Part shown: in pieces, positions 18,288 to 26,844 of the stretch | Layout: each line of letters begins with the position of its first letter | Numbering within the stretch: position 1 is the first letter of the stretch | Origin: Planococcus maritimus | Lineage (GTDB): Bacteria > Bacillota > Bacilli > Bacillales_A > Planococcaceae | Assembly: GCF_001687625.2 (NCBI RefSeq) | Contig: NZ_CP016538.2 | Location: forward strand, 2,324,501-2,388,500 | Length of the DNA: 64,000 bases | Direction: 5' to 3' | Translations under genes and position numbers: made by a program | The notes under the pieces: generated by a model | The model's database searches: none | Told to the model about the DNA's origin: nothing | The model's input: only the letters and a program-made list of their open reading frames with translations

Positions 18288-19066
18288 ATAGCGGTAACTA
18301 GTCAAAGCAAACTCAAACAGAACGCTGAAACGATTCCATACGCCCCCACGCACAAACTTATCCCGGGAAGCGATTCCCCCGCTAGCCGGCAACTGACTAC
18401 TGACGCAGGCCCATCGCAACAAACTTCATGCAACGAAATCTCCCAGCCGCCCGGCGTAAAAGGGTGAGCCGATGCTGTAAGACAAGTGCTCTTCTTGGCT
18501 TACGGCAAGAGGCCAACCCCAAGCACGGCGGCAACTAGCCAGGTGATACTCAAAGAGAACGCTGAAACGACTCCGCACGCAAACTCTCACAAACTTGTCT
18601 CGGGAAGCGATTCCCCCGCTAGCCGGCAACTGACTACTGACGCAGGCCCATCGCAACAAACTTCATGCAACGAAATCTCCCAGCCGCCCGGCGTAAAAGG
18701 GTGAGCCGATGCAATAAGACAGGTGCTCTCCCTGACTTATTGCGGGAGGCCAACCCAAAGCACGGCGGCGACTAGCCAGGTGATACTCAAAGAGAACGCT
18801 GAAACGACTCCGCACGCAAACTCTCACAAACTTGTCCCGGGAAGCGATTCCCCCGCTAGCCGGCAACTGACTACTGACGCAGGCCCATCGAAACAAACTT
18901 CATGCAACGAAATCTCCCAGCCGCCCGGCGTAAAAGGGTGAGCCGATGCCGTAAGACAAGTGCTCTTCTTGGCTTACGGCAAGAGGCCAACCCAAAGCAC
19001 GGCGGCGACTAGCCAGGTGATACTCAAACAGAACGCTGAAACGATTCCCCAAGCAAACCCTCACTA
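18288..19066. repeat. 237-bp tandem repeat array (about 3.2 copies) with internal hairpins
   Basis: The landmark CTTCATGCAACG recurs at 18424, 18661 and 18898, exactly 237 bp apart both times. Each unit carries GGGAAGCGATTCCCCC, CTAGCCGGCAACTGACTAC, AAAAGGGTGAGCCGATGC, a hairpin with a 13-bp stem and 7-nt loop (18474-18506, 18711-18743, 18948-18980), and AGGCCAACCC. The middle unit's stem has changed on both sides (GCAATAAG with CTTATTGC in place of GCCGTAAG with CTTACGGC). Open frames of about 72-77 codons repeat with the period and are by-products. No gene lies between 18155 and 19127. Confidence 0.9.
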
Positions 19067-19095
19067 TCTCCGCTCACTCTTCATTCCACACAAAA

Positions 19096-19123
19096 AAAGG
19101 CCCAGCTGAACGCTGCGCCTTTT
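19096..19123 (-). terminator. Rho-independent terminator
   Basis: On the minus strand AAAGGCGCAGC pairs with GCTGGGCCTTT around a 5-6 nt loop and continues in T. It follows the GGDEF-EAL gene. Confidence 0.85.
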
Positions 19124-19127
19124 AAAC

Positions 19128-21215
19128 TCAATATAAAATCGGTGCATGAAACAATCCATCCGGCTGCTCCAAATACTTATCCCACACCCTCACAGCTTTA
19201 TCCGCAGGAAGCGGCCGGCTGAAATAATACCCTTGCCCGATAATTTCGTATTGCTTCATCAAATTCACTTGCTCGAGCGTTTCAAGCCCCTCCACCACCA
19301 CATCTGCCCCGAGATTCTTTCCGAGTTCGATGATCGTCGCCAAGATGGCCATGCTACGGTCGCTTCCAAGCACCTCATCGACTAGTGATTTATCGATTTT
19401 CAAAGTGTCGATTTGGATATTCTTCACTGCATTGAGCGACGAATAGCCGGTCCCGAAATCATCAATTGCCAGCTTGACGCCGATGTCCTGTAATTCCTCC
19501 ACCAAGCCCGCTGCCGTATCAAGGTCGATCATGACACTTTCCGTAATTTCGATTTCCACGCATCCGGCAGGTACGTCGGTAGCGATTAAAATGCTCGACA
19601 CTTTTTCAGCAAACTTCGGGTCGAGGAACTGTTTAGCGGACACATTGACCGACACGTGGACATCCGGCCGACCTTCTTTTCTCCATGCTTTCAATTGCTG
19701 GCACGCTTCACGCAGCACCCATTCTCCGATTGAGTGGATGGCCCCGCATTCTTCCGCAACCGGAATGAATTCAGAAGGCGGCACAGCGCCCAGCGTAGAA
19801 TTCCAGCGCAGCAATGCCTCAAAGCCGATAACCCGACCGCTCACCAACTCAATTTGAGGCTGATAATGAACCGAAAATTCACCATTCACCAATGCCTGTT
19901 GCAGCGCAGAGGTTATTTCCTGCTTCCGGATCGAGCTGTCCAGCAGTTCTGGCGAAAAGAATCGATAGCTTTCTTTGCCGGCACTTTTCGCCATAAACAG
20001 CGCGAGATCCGCCTGCTTAATCAAATTCTCCTCATTTAACTCCCGGACTTCTTGGCAACTGATACCAAGACTGACCCCTGAAGATACCGAGCGCTCGCCG
20101 ATATGTACCGGCTCCTCAGCGACTAGTAAAATATTTTGGCAAAGCTGTTCGAGGTTAGCCTTTTTCGCATTTGCCACCGCAAAGATAAATTCATCCCCAC
20201 TGAGCCTTGCGAGCGTGATAGATTCCGGCAACACGGTTTTCAAGCGCTCGACAATTTTCTTCAGGAACTGGTCACCGCCATCTTGGCCGATCAATTCATT
20301 GATTGATTTAAAATCATCAAAATCGAGAAGCACAACGCCGATCGTCTCCAAGTTTCCATCTGCTGAATCCAACACTTCTCGCAAATGGGCAAAAAACCAA
20401 TGGCGGTTCGGAACGCCCGTCAATTGATCGGTGTACGCTAATGTCCGGAATCGGTTTTCGCTGGCTTTCACTTGCTGCAACAAACCCGTCTCTGTTTCGA
20501 GTGCATGCAGGTCAACCAAAGCCAAATTCGCAGCAAATACGAGCAGCAAACTAACAATCAACGCCACAAAAACAGCTGTACTAATAACCCATAAACCATC
20601 CCCTACTACTGGCGGAAGAGCCATATTAGAATAGAATGTATTCGTTGATGTGTAGTGAAGCAGAGTTAACACTGCTCCCATGATAGCCGCATTTATGAGT
20701 CGCTGTCTTTCCGTTACTTGCTTAGCATTGGACTGCTGGACAAAACGGAAACCAAAATAAGTAACTCCGAGCACCATGATGGCTGACAATAGGTAATAGC
20801 TTGCTGAAATGGCTGAAAAACGGACAGACAAAATACCCGATAAGCCCAAAAAATGAACGGCCTTCACAAGAAATGCCGAGAGGATTATGCGCTTCGTCAT
20901 CTCGCTTCGGCTGCCGATGCCTTTTGGGATGATCTTTACGATATAAGCTGCTAAGAGACAAGCAGTAACTAGCCCGAGAGCGAGTAGTTCAAAGCGCGGT
21001 GTGAAGCGATACTCCGCTGCAAAAGTCAAGATACCTATCACTTGCATGCCAAAAAATCCGCTGCCTAAAGCTAGGATTGCCAACACTTTCGAGCGCGAGT
21101 GGATGGCCTTTTTTCGTCTGCTTATGTACTCGATAAGGATCAATACAGTGTAGCTAGTTGCTATGGAAACGATACTTGATAAAAAGATTAAACTTATGTG
21201 GGGGAACATAGCCAT
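19128..21215 (-). CDS. Membrane GGDEF-EAL protein with MHYT-like sensor
   Basis: This 695-aa c-di-GMP protein has seven or so N-terminal membrane segments (residues 5-245) with MHYT-type repeats, of which only the third keeps HYT (LLHYTSTNTFY); the first reads MQVIGIL and the second VHFLGLSG, so metal sensing may be altered. GGDEF (about 265-425) has RLSGDEF, a Ser variant sometimes still active. The EAL domain (about 440-690) keeps GFEALLRW, DDFGTGYSSL, DTLKIDKS and EGLETLEQ, so phosphodiesterase activity is likely. It is monogenic, with its own terminator. Confidence 0.9.
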   Translation of the reverse strand: MAMFPHISLIFLSSIVSIATSYTVLILIEYISRRKKAIHSRSKVLAILALGSGFFGMQVIGILTFAAEYRFTPRFELLALGLVTACLLAAYIVKIIPKGIGSRSEMTKRIILSAFLVKAVHFLGLSGILSVRFSAISASYYLLSAIMVLGVTYFGFRFVQQSNAKQVTERQRLINAAIMGAVLTLLHYTSTNTFYSNMALPPVVGDGLWVISTAVFVALIVSLLLVFAANLALVDLHALETETGLLQQVKASENRFRTLAYTDQLTGVPNRHWFFAHLREVLDSADGNLETIGVVLLDFDDFKSINELIGQDGGDQFLKKIVERLKTVLPESITLARLSGDEFIFAVANAKKANLEQLCQNILLVAEEPVHIGERSVSSGVSLGISCQEVRELNEENLIKQADLALFMAKSAGKESYRFFSPELLDSSIRKQEITSALQQALVNGEFSVHYQPQIELVSGRVIGFEALLRWNSTLGAVPPSEFIPVAEECGAIHSIGEWVLREACQQLKAWRKEGRPDVHVSVNVSAKQFLDPKFAEKVSSILIATDVPAGCVEIEITESVMIDLDTAAGLVEELQDIGVKLAIDDFGTGYSSLNAVKNIQIDTLKIDKSLVDEVLGSDRSMAILATIIELGKNLGADVVVEGLETLEQVNLMKQYEIIGQGYYFSRPLPADKAVRVWDKYLEQPDGLFHAPILY

Positions 21216-21493
21216 GGCAAACCTCCTGACTTAGCGAACAAAAAACTATCGTTAAGCTAACTTTTTTGATGCTTATGGAATAAATCTCAATCAAAAAAGG
21301 ACTTTATAACCCCTTATTTATTTCACAATGATTCTTAAAGCTCTTTTTTGTTGAATATATTAAGTATTATACCCTCAATGATACCCATTTCACATAGATC
21401 ATAATACTCTGTAATATCCCATTAAATTACTAATAAAACAAAATACCATGTCTCTTCTCTTACTAAATACACTCGTTAGCGGTTGTACAGACA

Positions 21494-21526
21494 TAAAAAA
21501 GCGCCGCCCTCGCAGCGTCGCTTTTT
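21494..21526 (-). terminator. Rho-independent terminator
   Basis: On the minus strand AAAAAGCGACGC pairs with GCGGCGCTTTTTT around TGCGAGG. It serves the 111-aa gene ending at 21535. The rest of 21216-21493 is AT-rich with no gene seen. Confidence 0.88.
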
Positions 21527-21534
21527 CGTATCCA

Positions 21535-21870
21535 TCAGTTTTTCGGTTTTTCGCCGCTCCCTTTCTTTTTCAAGGTCACGGTCATCCCTGCTTCAGCTTT
21601 GCCCGCCACGATAAATTGCAGCAATCCGCCAGTTTCGACAGCCCCGACCACATTCAATTCAATCGTCTCGACTTCATAGTCTTTAAAACCTTTCAACAGC
21701 TCTTCCAGTTTATCCCGTGAGATCGGCGCGTGCTTGCTGTTCTCCTGATCCGAGGCTACCTTGAATTGTTTGCCTGTCATGCCGCTTTGGAGTTGAATCT
21801 CTTCCACACGATTTCCATCAATCACCGGCAACCAAATGAATGGATCGTTTGGCTTGTTTGGTTCATTCAT
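21535..21870 (-). CDS. Small protein of unknown function, divergent partner of a HEPN-like gene
   Basis: This 111-aa soluble protein is chosen from ATG 21870, which has AAAGGAGGAGAGG just upstream. A charged middle (VEEIQLQSGMTGKQFKVA) leads to a strand-rich C-terminal part, YEVETIELNVVGAVETGG and LLQFIVAGKAEAGMTVTLKK. This end recalls Pepco/trypco-type effector-associated domains of bacterial conflict systems, but the resemblance is by eye only. It is divergent from the HEPN-like gene with 132 bp between starts, so the two may share control. Confidence 0.72.
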   Translation of the reverse strand: MNEPNKPNDPFIWLPVIDGNRVEEIQLQSGMTGKQFKVASDQENSKHAPISRDKLEELLKGFKDYEVETIELNVVGAVETGGLLQFIVAGKAEAGMTVTLKKKGSGEKPKN

Positions 21871-22002
21871 GACCTCTCCTCCTTTCGGAATGTCTTCTAT
21901 ATTCCATATTTTCTGCCAATTTCCTGCCGGCGGGGTGACCAATGGACATTTTTCCCTTAGAATGGAGAGAGACACATTAAAACGCATCAAGGAGGAAATG
22001 GG

Positions 22003-23403
22003 ATGGCAACTTTAAGCGATATCGCTTTATCGGATGATTTAGGGCAATTTGAGATAAAAGAAATTTACGGGGCAACCCATCAGCTTCTTCAGGAAATGCA
22101 ACAAGCAAAAGCCGAAGCTTTCCCTGGCCGTATCAATTCAATGATCAATCATTTAAAAGAGCGCCTGCAAGGCAAAGCGGCCTATCCACTCGCCGTACTG
22201 CTTGAGACGAGCTACCTGTCGATCCAGCATCAGCTGAAAAAAGACTGGAATTCGGATTTGAAACAGCGGCAATTGTCTCTTTACGACAACACAATCGAAA
22301 CCTACCGAGGGCGCATTCCATCGAATGTCTGGAATCAAGTATGCCTGAACTATGCAGAAACGCTCGTTCATACTGGGCGTTCGATCGACGCGCAAGCAGT
22401 GCTGAAAGAAATGGTCAAAGATGAAAACGATCCGTCCTATCAGCGCTTGAACGGGGAATTCGGCTGGACCTTGATTTTCTACTCGACTTTCCTTCCGGTC
22501 AAAGCCGAACGCCTCAGCGCACTCGAAAAAGCACTGGATTTATTCAAGACCGCTAAAAACGATATCAAAGACGAAAAAGGCCAAGCTCTATACGACGAAC
22601 GCATCAAACTGGCCGGGAACATGATCGACCAGCTTGGCGAAGTCGATCCAGTGAAACTCTCCCAACTGCCGGAACCGACTGCAGAAGAGCAGCGTTACCT
22701 CGACTGGTGCGCAGAGCAGCAATTATTCCTCAACAGCGGCAATGACATCGAGCCGGATACAATGGCACAGCGCGATTTGCCGTTGCGCATTCAAAACAAT
22801 GCCTTTCTCGGCAGCTTCCTAGACTCGCTGACGCATGAATTCGCGTCGATGCGCCGTTCACTTTACTTGGCAACAACTGGCGAAGATGTTGCAGACGACC
22901 ATAAGCTCGATGGCGACAATACGCGTTACACGAAGCGCTATGAAGATTTGAAGCAAGTCTATCGCCAAGCTTACGGCTTATTCGATAAGATGGCGCTGTT
23001 GTTGAACCAGACAATGCAATTGGGCGTTGAAGAACCGCGCGTGAATTTCCAACGCATCTGGTTCGAGGAAGAAGACTTGAAAAAGCCGCTCAAGCCGTTT
23101 GTCCAAAACACGAAAAATGATGCATTGAAAGCTCTGTACTGGCTGTCGAAAGAAGTGTACGGCTATGAATTGGCCGATGAGCAAAGCATGTTCGTGAAAA
23201 AAGCCTTGCACATCCGCAACCGCATCGACAACAGCTATCTGCAAGTGGTCGAAAAAGCGGAGCCATTCGATAAAGAAAACGCCCGCGCCCAAAGCCACCA
23301 TATTACCGAAGCAGAGCTTGAACGCATGACGCTCGCCATAAGCCAAAAAGCGCGCAATGGCATGATGTACCTGCAATTCGCCTTGGCAATCGGCAAGAAA
23401 TAA
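22003..23403 (+). CDS. LA2681-like HEPN domain protein
   Basis: This 466-aa soluble, helix-rich protein has an N-terminal TPR-like half (YAETLVHTGRSIDAQAVLKE, LNGEFGWTLIFYSTF, residues 95-215). The C-terminal half has the arrangement of LA2681-like HEPN proteins: NNAFLGSFLDSLTHEFASMR, YKQAYGLFDKM-type helices, YWLSKEVYG, LHIRNRIDNSYLQVV and a final RNGMMYLQFALAI helix. Many HEPN domains are RNases using R-x4-6-H; at the likely position this one reads RNRIDN, with Asn for His. The ATG follows CAAGGAGGAAATGGG. The family call is from memory of the pattern. Confidence 0.7.
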   Translation: MATLSDIALSDDLGQFEIKEIYGATHQLLQEMQQAKAEAFPGRINSMINHLKERLQGKAAYPLAVLLETSYLSIQHQLKKDWNSDLKQRQLSLYDNTIETYRGRIPSNVWNQVCLNYAETLVHTGRSIDAQAVLKEMVKDENDPSYQRLNGEFGWTLIFYSTFLPVKAERLSALEKALDLFKTAKNDIKDEKGQALYDERIKLAGNMIDQLGEVDPVKLSQLPEPTAEEQRYLDWCAEQQLFLNSGNDIEPDTMAQRDLPLRIQNNAFLGSFLDSLTHEFASMRRSLYLATTGEDVADDHKLDGDNTRYTKRYEDLKQVYRQAYGLFDKMALLLNQTMQLGVEEPRVNFQRIWFEEEDLKKPLKPFVQNTKNDALKALYWLSKEVYGYELADEQSMFVKKALHIRNRIDNSYLQVVEKAEPFDKENARAQSHHITEAELERMTLAISQKARNGMMYLQFALAIGKK

Positions 23404-23414
23404 TAGAATAAAAA

Positions 23415-23447
23415 AAGGCGTGCAGCTATGGCTGCACGTCTTTTTTT
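23415..23447 (+). terminator. Rho-independent terminator
   Basis: GGCGTGCAGC and GCTGCACGTC pair around TATG and run into TTTTTTT after the HEPN-like gene; the flanking A run may let it work for both strands. Confidence 0.92.
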
Positions 23448-23515
23448 ATTCAGCGTTTGCTCTTAGTTATAGCAATGAATATTCTGTCGCATATTGTTGT
23501 TTCGCGCATATTTAT

Positions 23516-25603
23516 CTACCCATCAAGAGAGGCACCTTCACCGCCAGGCCCCGATTCGATCGGAAACTTTGTGAAAAAGATAGTGCCCTCGGGTCCAGTT
23601 TCAATGCTGATTGTTGCGTTGTGGCGTGCAGCCACTGCATAACAAATGCCAAGGCCAAGGCCAGTGCCTTCGTCTTTTGTCGTATAGAATGGCGTGCCAA
23701 TTTTCTCGATGATGTCGGAATCGATGCCACTGCCTTGATCTTGCACAGCCAGCACTACGTATTTTTCATTTTCCAAATAAGTACCGATGGTCAATGTCTG
23801 GCCGACAGTCATCGCTTCAAGCCCATTGCGGTACAAATTGATGATCAGTTGCCGGATTTCATTATGGTTCAACCATAGATCCGGCACTTCCTGCGTATAG
23901 ATGCGGATGCGCTTGTTCTGATTGGACGTATCGACTTTAATCAAAGGGGAAATATCATCGAGAATCGTATTCAGGCTCATCATTTTCATATCGGAAGTCC
24001 GTGTATTGCCGACCGACAAAAATTCTGTGATAATGGCATTCGCCCGGTCCAACTCATCGATCATCAAATTAAGATGTGCCGCATGCGGCGCCAATTGCTT
24101 ATCCGTCACCATCAATTGCAAAAATCCGCGCACGGTCGTCATCGGATTACGGACTTCGTGGCTGATGCCCGCCGCCATCTGTCCGATCAAGTCCAGATTC
24201 GACAGCCTTTTCAGTTCTCTTTCATACTTTTTCTGTTCTTTGATATTTTTCAAAATACAGCAAATACCGTCATCGAACGGATAAGCAGTAATGTCGTACC
24301 AATAATCGTCGACATCGGATTGGGCTTCAAAGCGAACCGTCACCCGCTCGTTCATGGCGCGGTGGAACTCAGTATACGTGAGCGTCCCTATAATGTCCGG
24401 ATACATCTCCCAAATGTTCTTGCCGAGCATTTCCTCCGCTGTTCTTCCTCTCGCAAATGACACATGCTGGTTGATATAGCTATATTCCCAATCTTTATTG
24501 AGCACCAAAAAACCATCTGTGATACTTTCGATGACACTATTGACCCGCTTGTTCGCCGCATATAATGCACTCGTTCTTTCTTCGACGATGCCTTCCAGTT
24601 GATCCATATACAATACATTCGAAAACACCGGCGCAGTAGCATCGATAATGGATTTGGCGAATAAAAGCGGCAAATTGGCAGTCTGTTTCGCTGCAATTCC
24701 ACCGCAGACCACAGAAATGACGCCGTGTACTTTCCCGATTGAAATCATGGGCAGCAAGAGCAATAGTCGATGATCTCCAAGGCCGTTATAAATCGTCTCT
24801 TTCTCAGAAACGGCGCGTTGAACCAATTTCTCGTAATCATCTGTCAATCCTAAATGATGGAGACGTTCATTCCAATCGGTTTGGGACAAGTCATCAGCTG
24901 CGTGAAACGCAATCGGTGTAACGCTTTTCGCACTTGGCGGGATGATGATATGTGCGGCAAAGTCCCCTTCGCCAAACGCTTGTTTCAAATAGGAAAAGCA
25001 GACGTTCAAACTTTCCCGTGTAGTGGAACAAAAAGACAGTTCACGGCTCAGATCGAGCAATGATTGCTTTTCCGCCAGTAACTTCTCTTTCTGATTGAGC
25101 GTTTTGGCATTTTGAATGGCAACTGCCGCCATGTTCACATACGCTTCTACGCTTTCAATTTCAGATTGTGTCAAATGCATCGGCGTGCCGTAATCGAACA
25201 AAAACACCATGCCGATAAAGTCCTGTTCAAAAGAAATCGGCAGCGCCAATAAGGAATTGATCCGGAAGGCCCCCACCGGCACCAAGTCCGGCCGGTCGTC
25301 TATCGAAGTGTCCGCTATATAAATGGTCTTTCGTTTCTCGATTAATTCTGCTGCCAAAGGATCTGTTTGTGGGTCGATAATTTGCGATTGCAGCGTTATT
25401 CCATCGATCATTTCGGGCTTTCCCGCAAACCCGCGGTAAGTTCCATCGCCTTCGGGCAAAAAGATCCCGACAGAATCGCACCGGACGATTTCCTCGGAAA
25501 TCGCCGTTGTGACCTGCTGCAATACTTCATGCAAATCCAGCTTCGTATTAACAATGCGTGTTATATTCGCGAGTCTCGAATACCGCGATTGATCATCTAC
25601 CAT
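23516..25603 (-). CDS. GAF-GAF-PAS sensor histidine kinase
   Basis: This roughly 695-aa cytoplasmic kinase starts with a GAF domain (DLHEVLQQVTTAISEEIVR, residues about 10-165) and a second GAF-like region (190-340). A coiled linker (LEGIVEERTSALYAANKRVN) leads to a PAS domain (VIESITDGFLVLNKDWEYSY). The kinase core has MAAGISHEVRNPMTTVRGFL with the phospho-accepting His, an N box (YRNGLEAM), G1 (DQGSGI) and G2 (GTGLGLGICYAV). The layout resembles sporulation-type kinases without membrane helices. No response regulator is adjacent. ATG 25603 (GGAGAG upstream) is preferred over a weak start at 25651. Confidence 0.9.
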   Translation of the reverse strand: MVDDQSRYSRLANITRIVNTKLDLHEVLQQVTTAISEEIVRCDSVGIFLPEGDGTYRGFAGKPEMIDGITLQSQIIDPQTDPLAAELIEKRKTIYIADTSIDDRPDLVPVGAFRINSLLALPISFEQDFIGMVFLFDYGTPMHLTQSEIESVEAYVNMAAVAIQNAKTLNQKEKLLAEKQSLLDLSRELSFCSTTRESLNVCFSYLKQAFGEGDFAAHIIIPPSAKSVTPIAFHAADDLSQTDWNERLHHLGLTDDYEKLVQRAVSEKETIYNGLGDHRLLLLLPMISIGKVHGVISVVCGGIAAKQTANLPLLFAKSIIDATAPVFSNVLYMDQLEGIVEERTSALYAANKRVNSVIESITDGFLVLNKDWEYSYINQHVSFARGRTAEEMLGKNIWEMYPDIIGTLTYTEFHRAMNERVTVRFEAQSDVDDYWYDITAYPFDDGICCILKNIKEQKKYERELKRLSNLDLIGQMAAGISHEVRNPMTTVRGFLQLMVTDKQLAPHAAHLNLMIDELDRANAIITEFLSVGNTRTSDMKMMSLNTILDDISPLIKVDTSNQNKRIRIYTQEVPDLWLNHNEIRQLIINLYRNGLEAMTVGQTLTIGTYLENEKYVVLAVQDQGSGIDSDIIEKIGTPFYTTKDEGTGLGLGICYAVAARHNATISIETGPEGTIFFTKFPIESGPGGEGASLDG

Positions 25604-25776
25604 GAAACAACTCTCCATTCCCGCCAATTGACCTTCAATGCAAGTCTTCAAGCACTTAAATAAGATCTTTCCGAATCATTTTCTTTACTTGTCTACAATC
25701 TTACTATATCTACCTAGGATTAAGCCTGTTATTTGCCGATAAATATTCATCAAATGTTTTTTTCAAGCCACAAAAA

Positions 25777-25803
25777 AGCCAGGAATTCGGTTCCCTGGCT
25801 CTG
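25777..25803 (-). terminator. Rho-independent terminator
   Basis: AGCCAGG and CCTGGCT with the imperfect inner part GAACCGAATT form a stem that on the minus strand runs into TTTTTTG, after the small membrane gene at 25815. Confidence 0.85.
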
Positions 25804-25814
25804 TCCTGTTCCAT

Positions 25815-26096
25815 TTAAGCGATCGACGCCGCTCGTTTTTCCTTGCTGCAGCGCCTGCAACGATACCAGCGCATCGCGGGCATTTCCGCCACTCGTTCCT
25901 GTCGCTCGAAATCATGAAATCCGAGGCGGCACCGCCAATTCTTTCCACGATTCACCAAAAGCTGCGTCAGGATCAATAACAGCAACCCGCCTCCCACAAA
26001 ATAAAGCGCAAAATCTCTCAAAGGGGAAAATAATTCATCATCGGTCAATAGCAGCAAAACCCCTGCCAACATCACAAATCCTGAAAAAGTCTTCAT
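25815..26096 (-). CDS. Small membrane protein with C-terminal CxxC motif
   Basis: This 93-aa protein has two hydrophobic segments (FVMLAGVLLLL; FALYFVGGGLLLLILTQLL) followed by a basic cytoplasmic tail with CRLGFHDFERQ and WYRCRRCSKEK. The Cys/His set (C-x4-H, then C-x2-C) resembles a small zinc-ribbon also seen in many uncharacterised Gram-positive and proteobacterial membrane proteins. GGAGGG lies upstream of the ATG. It is flanked by terminators, so it is likely transcribed alone. Function unknown. Confidence 0.75.
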   Translation of the reverse strand: MKTFSGFVMLAGVLLLLTDDELFSPLRDFALYFVGGGLLLLILTQLLVNRGKNWRCRLGFHDFERQERVAEMPAMRWYRCRRCSKEKRAASIA

Positions 26097-26130
26097 CTGG
26101 CCCTCCTTCCCACTGCCGGTTCCAATGCAA

Positions 26131-26159
26131 AAACCCTTTCTCCAATAGAGAAAGGGCTT
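26131..26159 (-). terminator. Rho-independent terminator
   Basis: AAGCCCTTTCTC pairs with GAGAAAGGGTTT around TATTG; the minus-strand tail is TTTTTGC. It ends the FMN reductase gene. Confidence 0.88.
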
Positions 26160-26163
26160 CGGT

Positions 26164-26781
26164 TTATAAAGTATTGCCTTCTGCCGGAATCGGCTGTTCT
26201 TTAAGTATTTTCGCTAAATGATGCGTATTATACGCTAAGCGCTGAATGGCTGCTTTAGAGAAATCGTTGCCATGGCCCGCTTCCAAATAAGATGGGCCAG
26301 GGCCTGCTTCACCGACCCAATACGCATCGACATTCGGCGGGATGACAAAGCCGATATGCGACAAGCCGTACAATAAGGAGGCAGCTGCGTGCTTCGCGCC
26401 GTCTTCGTTGCCGGTAATGACTGCACCGCCGACTTTATTATAGAAAATCGACTGGCCTTTATCATTGGTCACGCTGCTCGATCCGTACAAGCGTTCAATC
26501 GCTTGTGTCGCGAGCGAGCTTTTCTCGCCGAGCCAAAGCGGAGTTCCGATGACCAAGATATCAGCCTCTTTCACTTTCTCTAAGATTTCCGGCCATTCGT
26601 CACCGTCTTCCATGTCTTCTGCGACACCGTAAGCGACGTAATAATCTGCCAAGCGGACAATCTCGGACTCTACGCCGAGCGTTTCGTAATGTTTTTGAAC
26701 GTCTTTTATGAAGCCTTCGGTGTTGGATTCTTCTTCTGAACTTTTGAGTGAACAATTAAGAAATAATGCTTTCAAAGCCAT
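26164..26781 (-). CDS. NAD(P)H-dependent FMN reductase / flavodoxin-like oxidoreductase
   Basis: This 205-aa protein has the flavodoxin-like fold: KALFLNCSLKSSEEESNTEG forms the FMN-phosphate loop, DILVIGTPLWLGEKSSLATQ the second flavin contact and GGAVITGNEDGAKHAAASL the third. Members are NAD(P)H-dependent reductases of quinones, azo dyes or flavins, or WrbA-like. The specific substrate cannot be told. The gene is flanked by its own terminator and sits before PatB with about 60 bp between, in the same direction. Confidence 0.88.
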   Translation of the reverse strand: MALKALFLNCSLKSSEEESNTEGFIKDVQKHYETLGVESEIVRLADYYVAYGVAEDMEDGDEWPEILEKVKEADILVIGTPLWLGEKSSLATQAIERLYGSSSVTNDKGQSIFYNKVGGAVITGNEDGAKHAAASLLYGLSHIGFVIPPNVDAYWVGEAGPGPSYLEAGHGNDFSKAAIQRLAYNTHHLAKILKEQPIPAEGNTL

Positions 26782-26844
26782 GCAGGCACGTCCTTTCGTT
26801 TTCCGTCTCCTTCTTGCTTTCCCTGAAACGGCACGAAAAAAACA

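Noticed and set aside
18426-18941. Several 72-77 codon frames with similar sequence
   Set aside because: They repeat with the 237-bp period on both strands and lack ribosome binding sites; they follow from the repeated element, not from genes.
18288-19066. CRISPR-like reading of the tandem array
   Set aside because: The unit is 237 bp with no short repeat/unique spacer alternation and no cas genes nearby.
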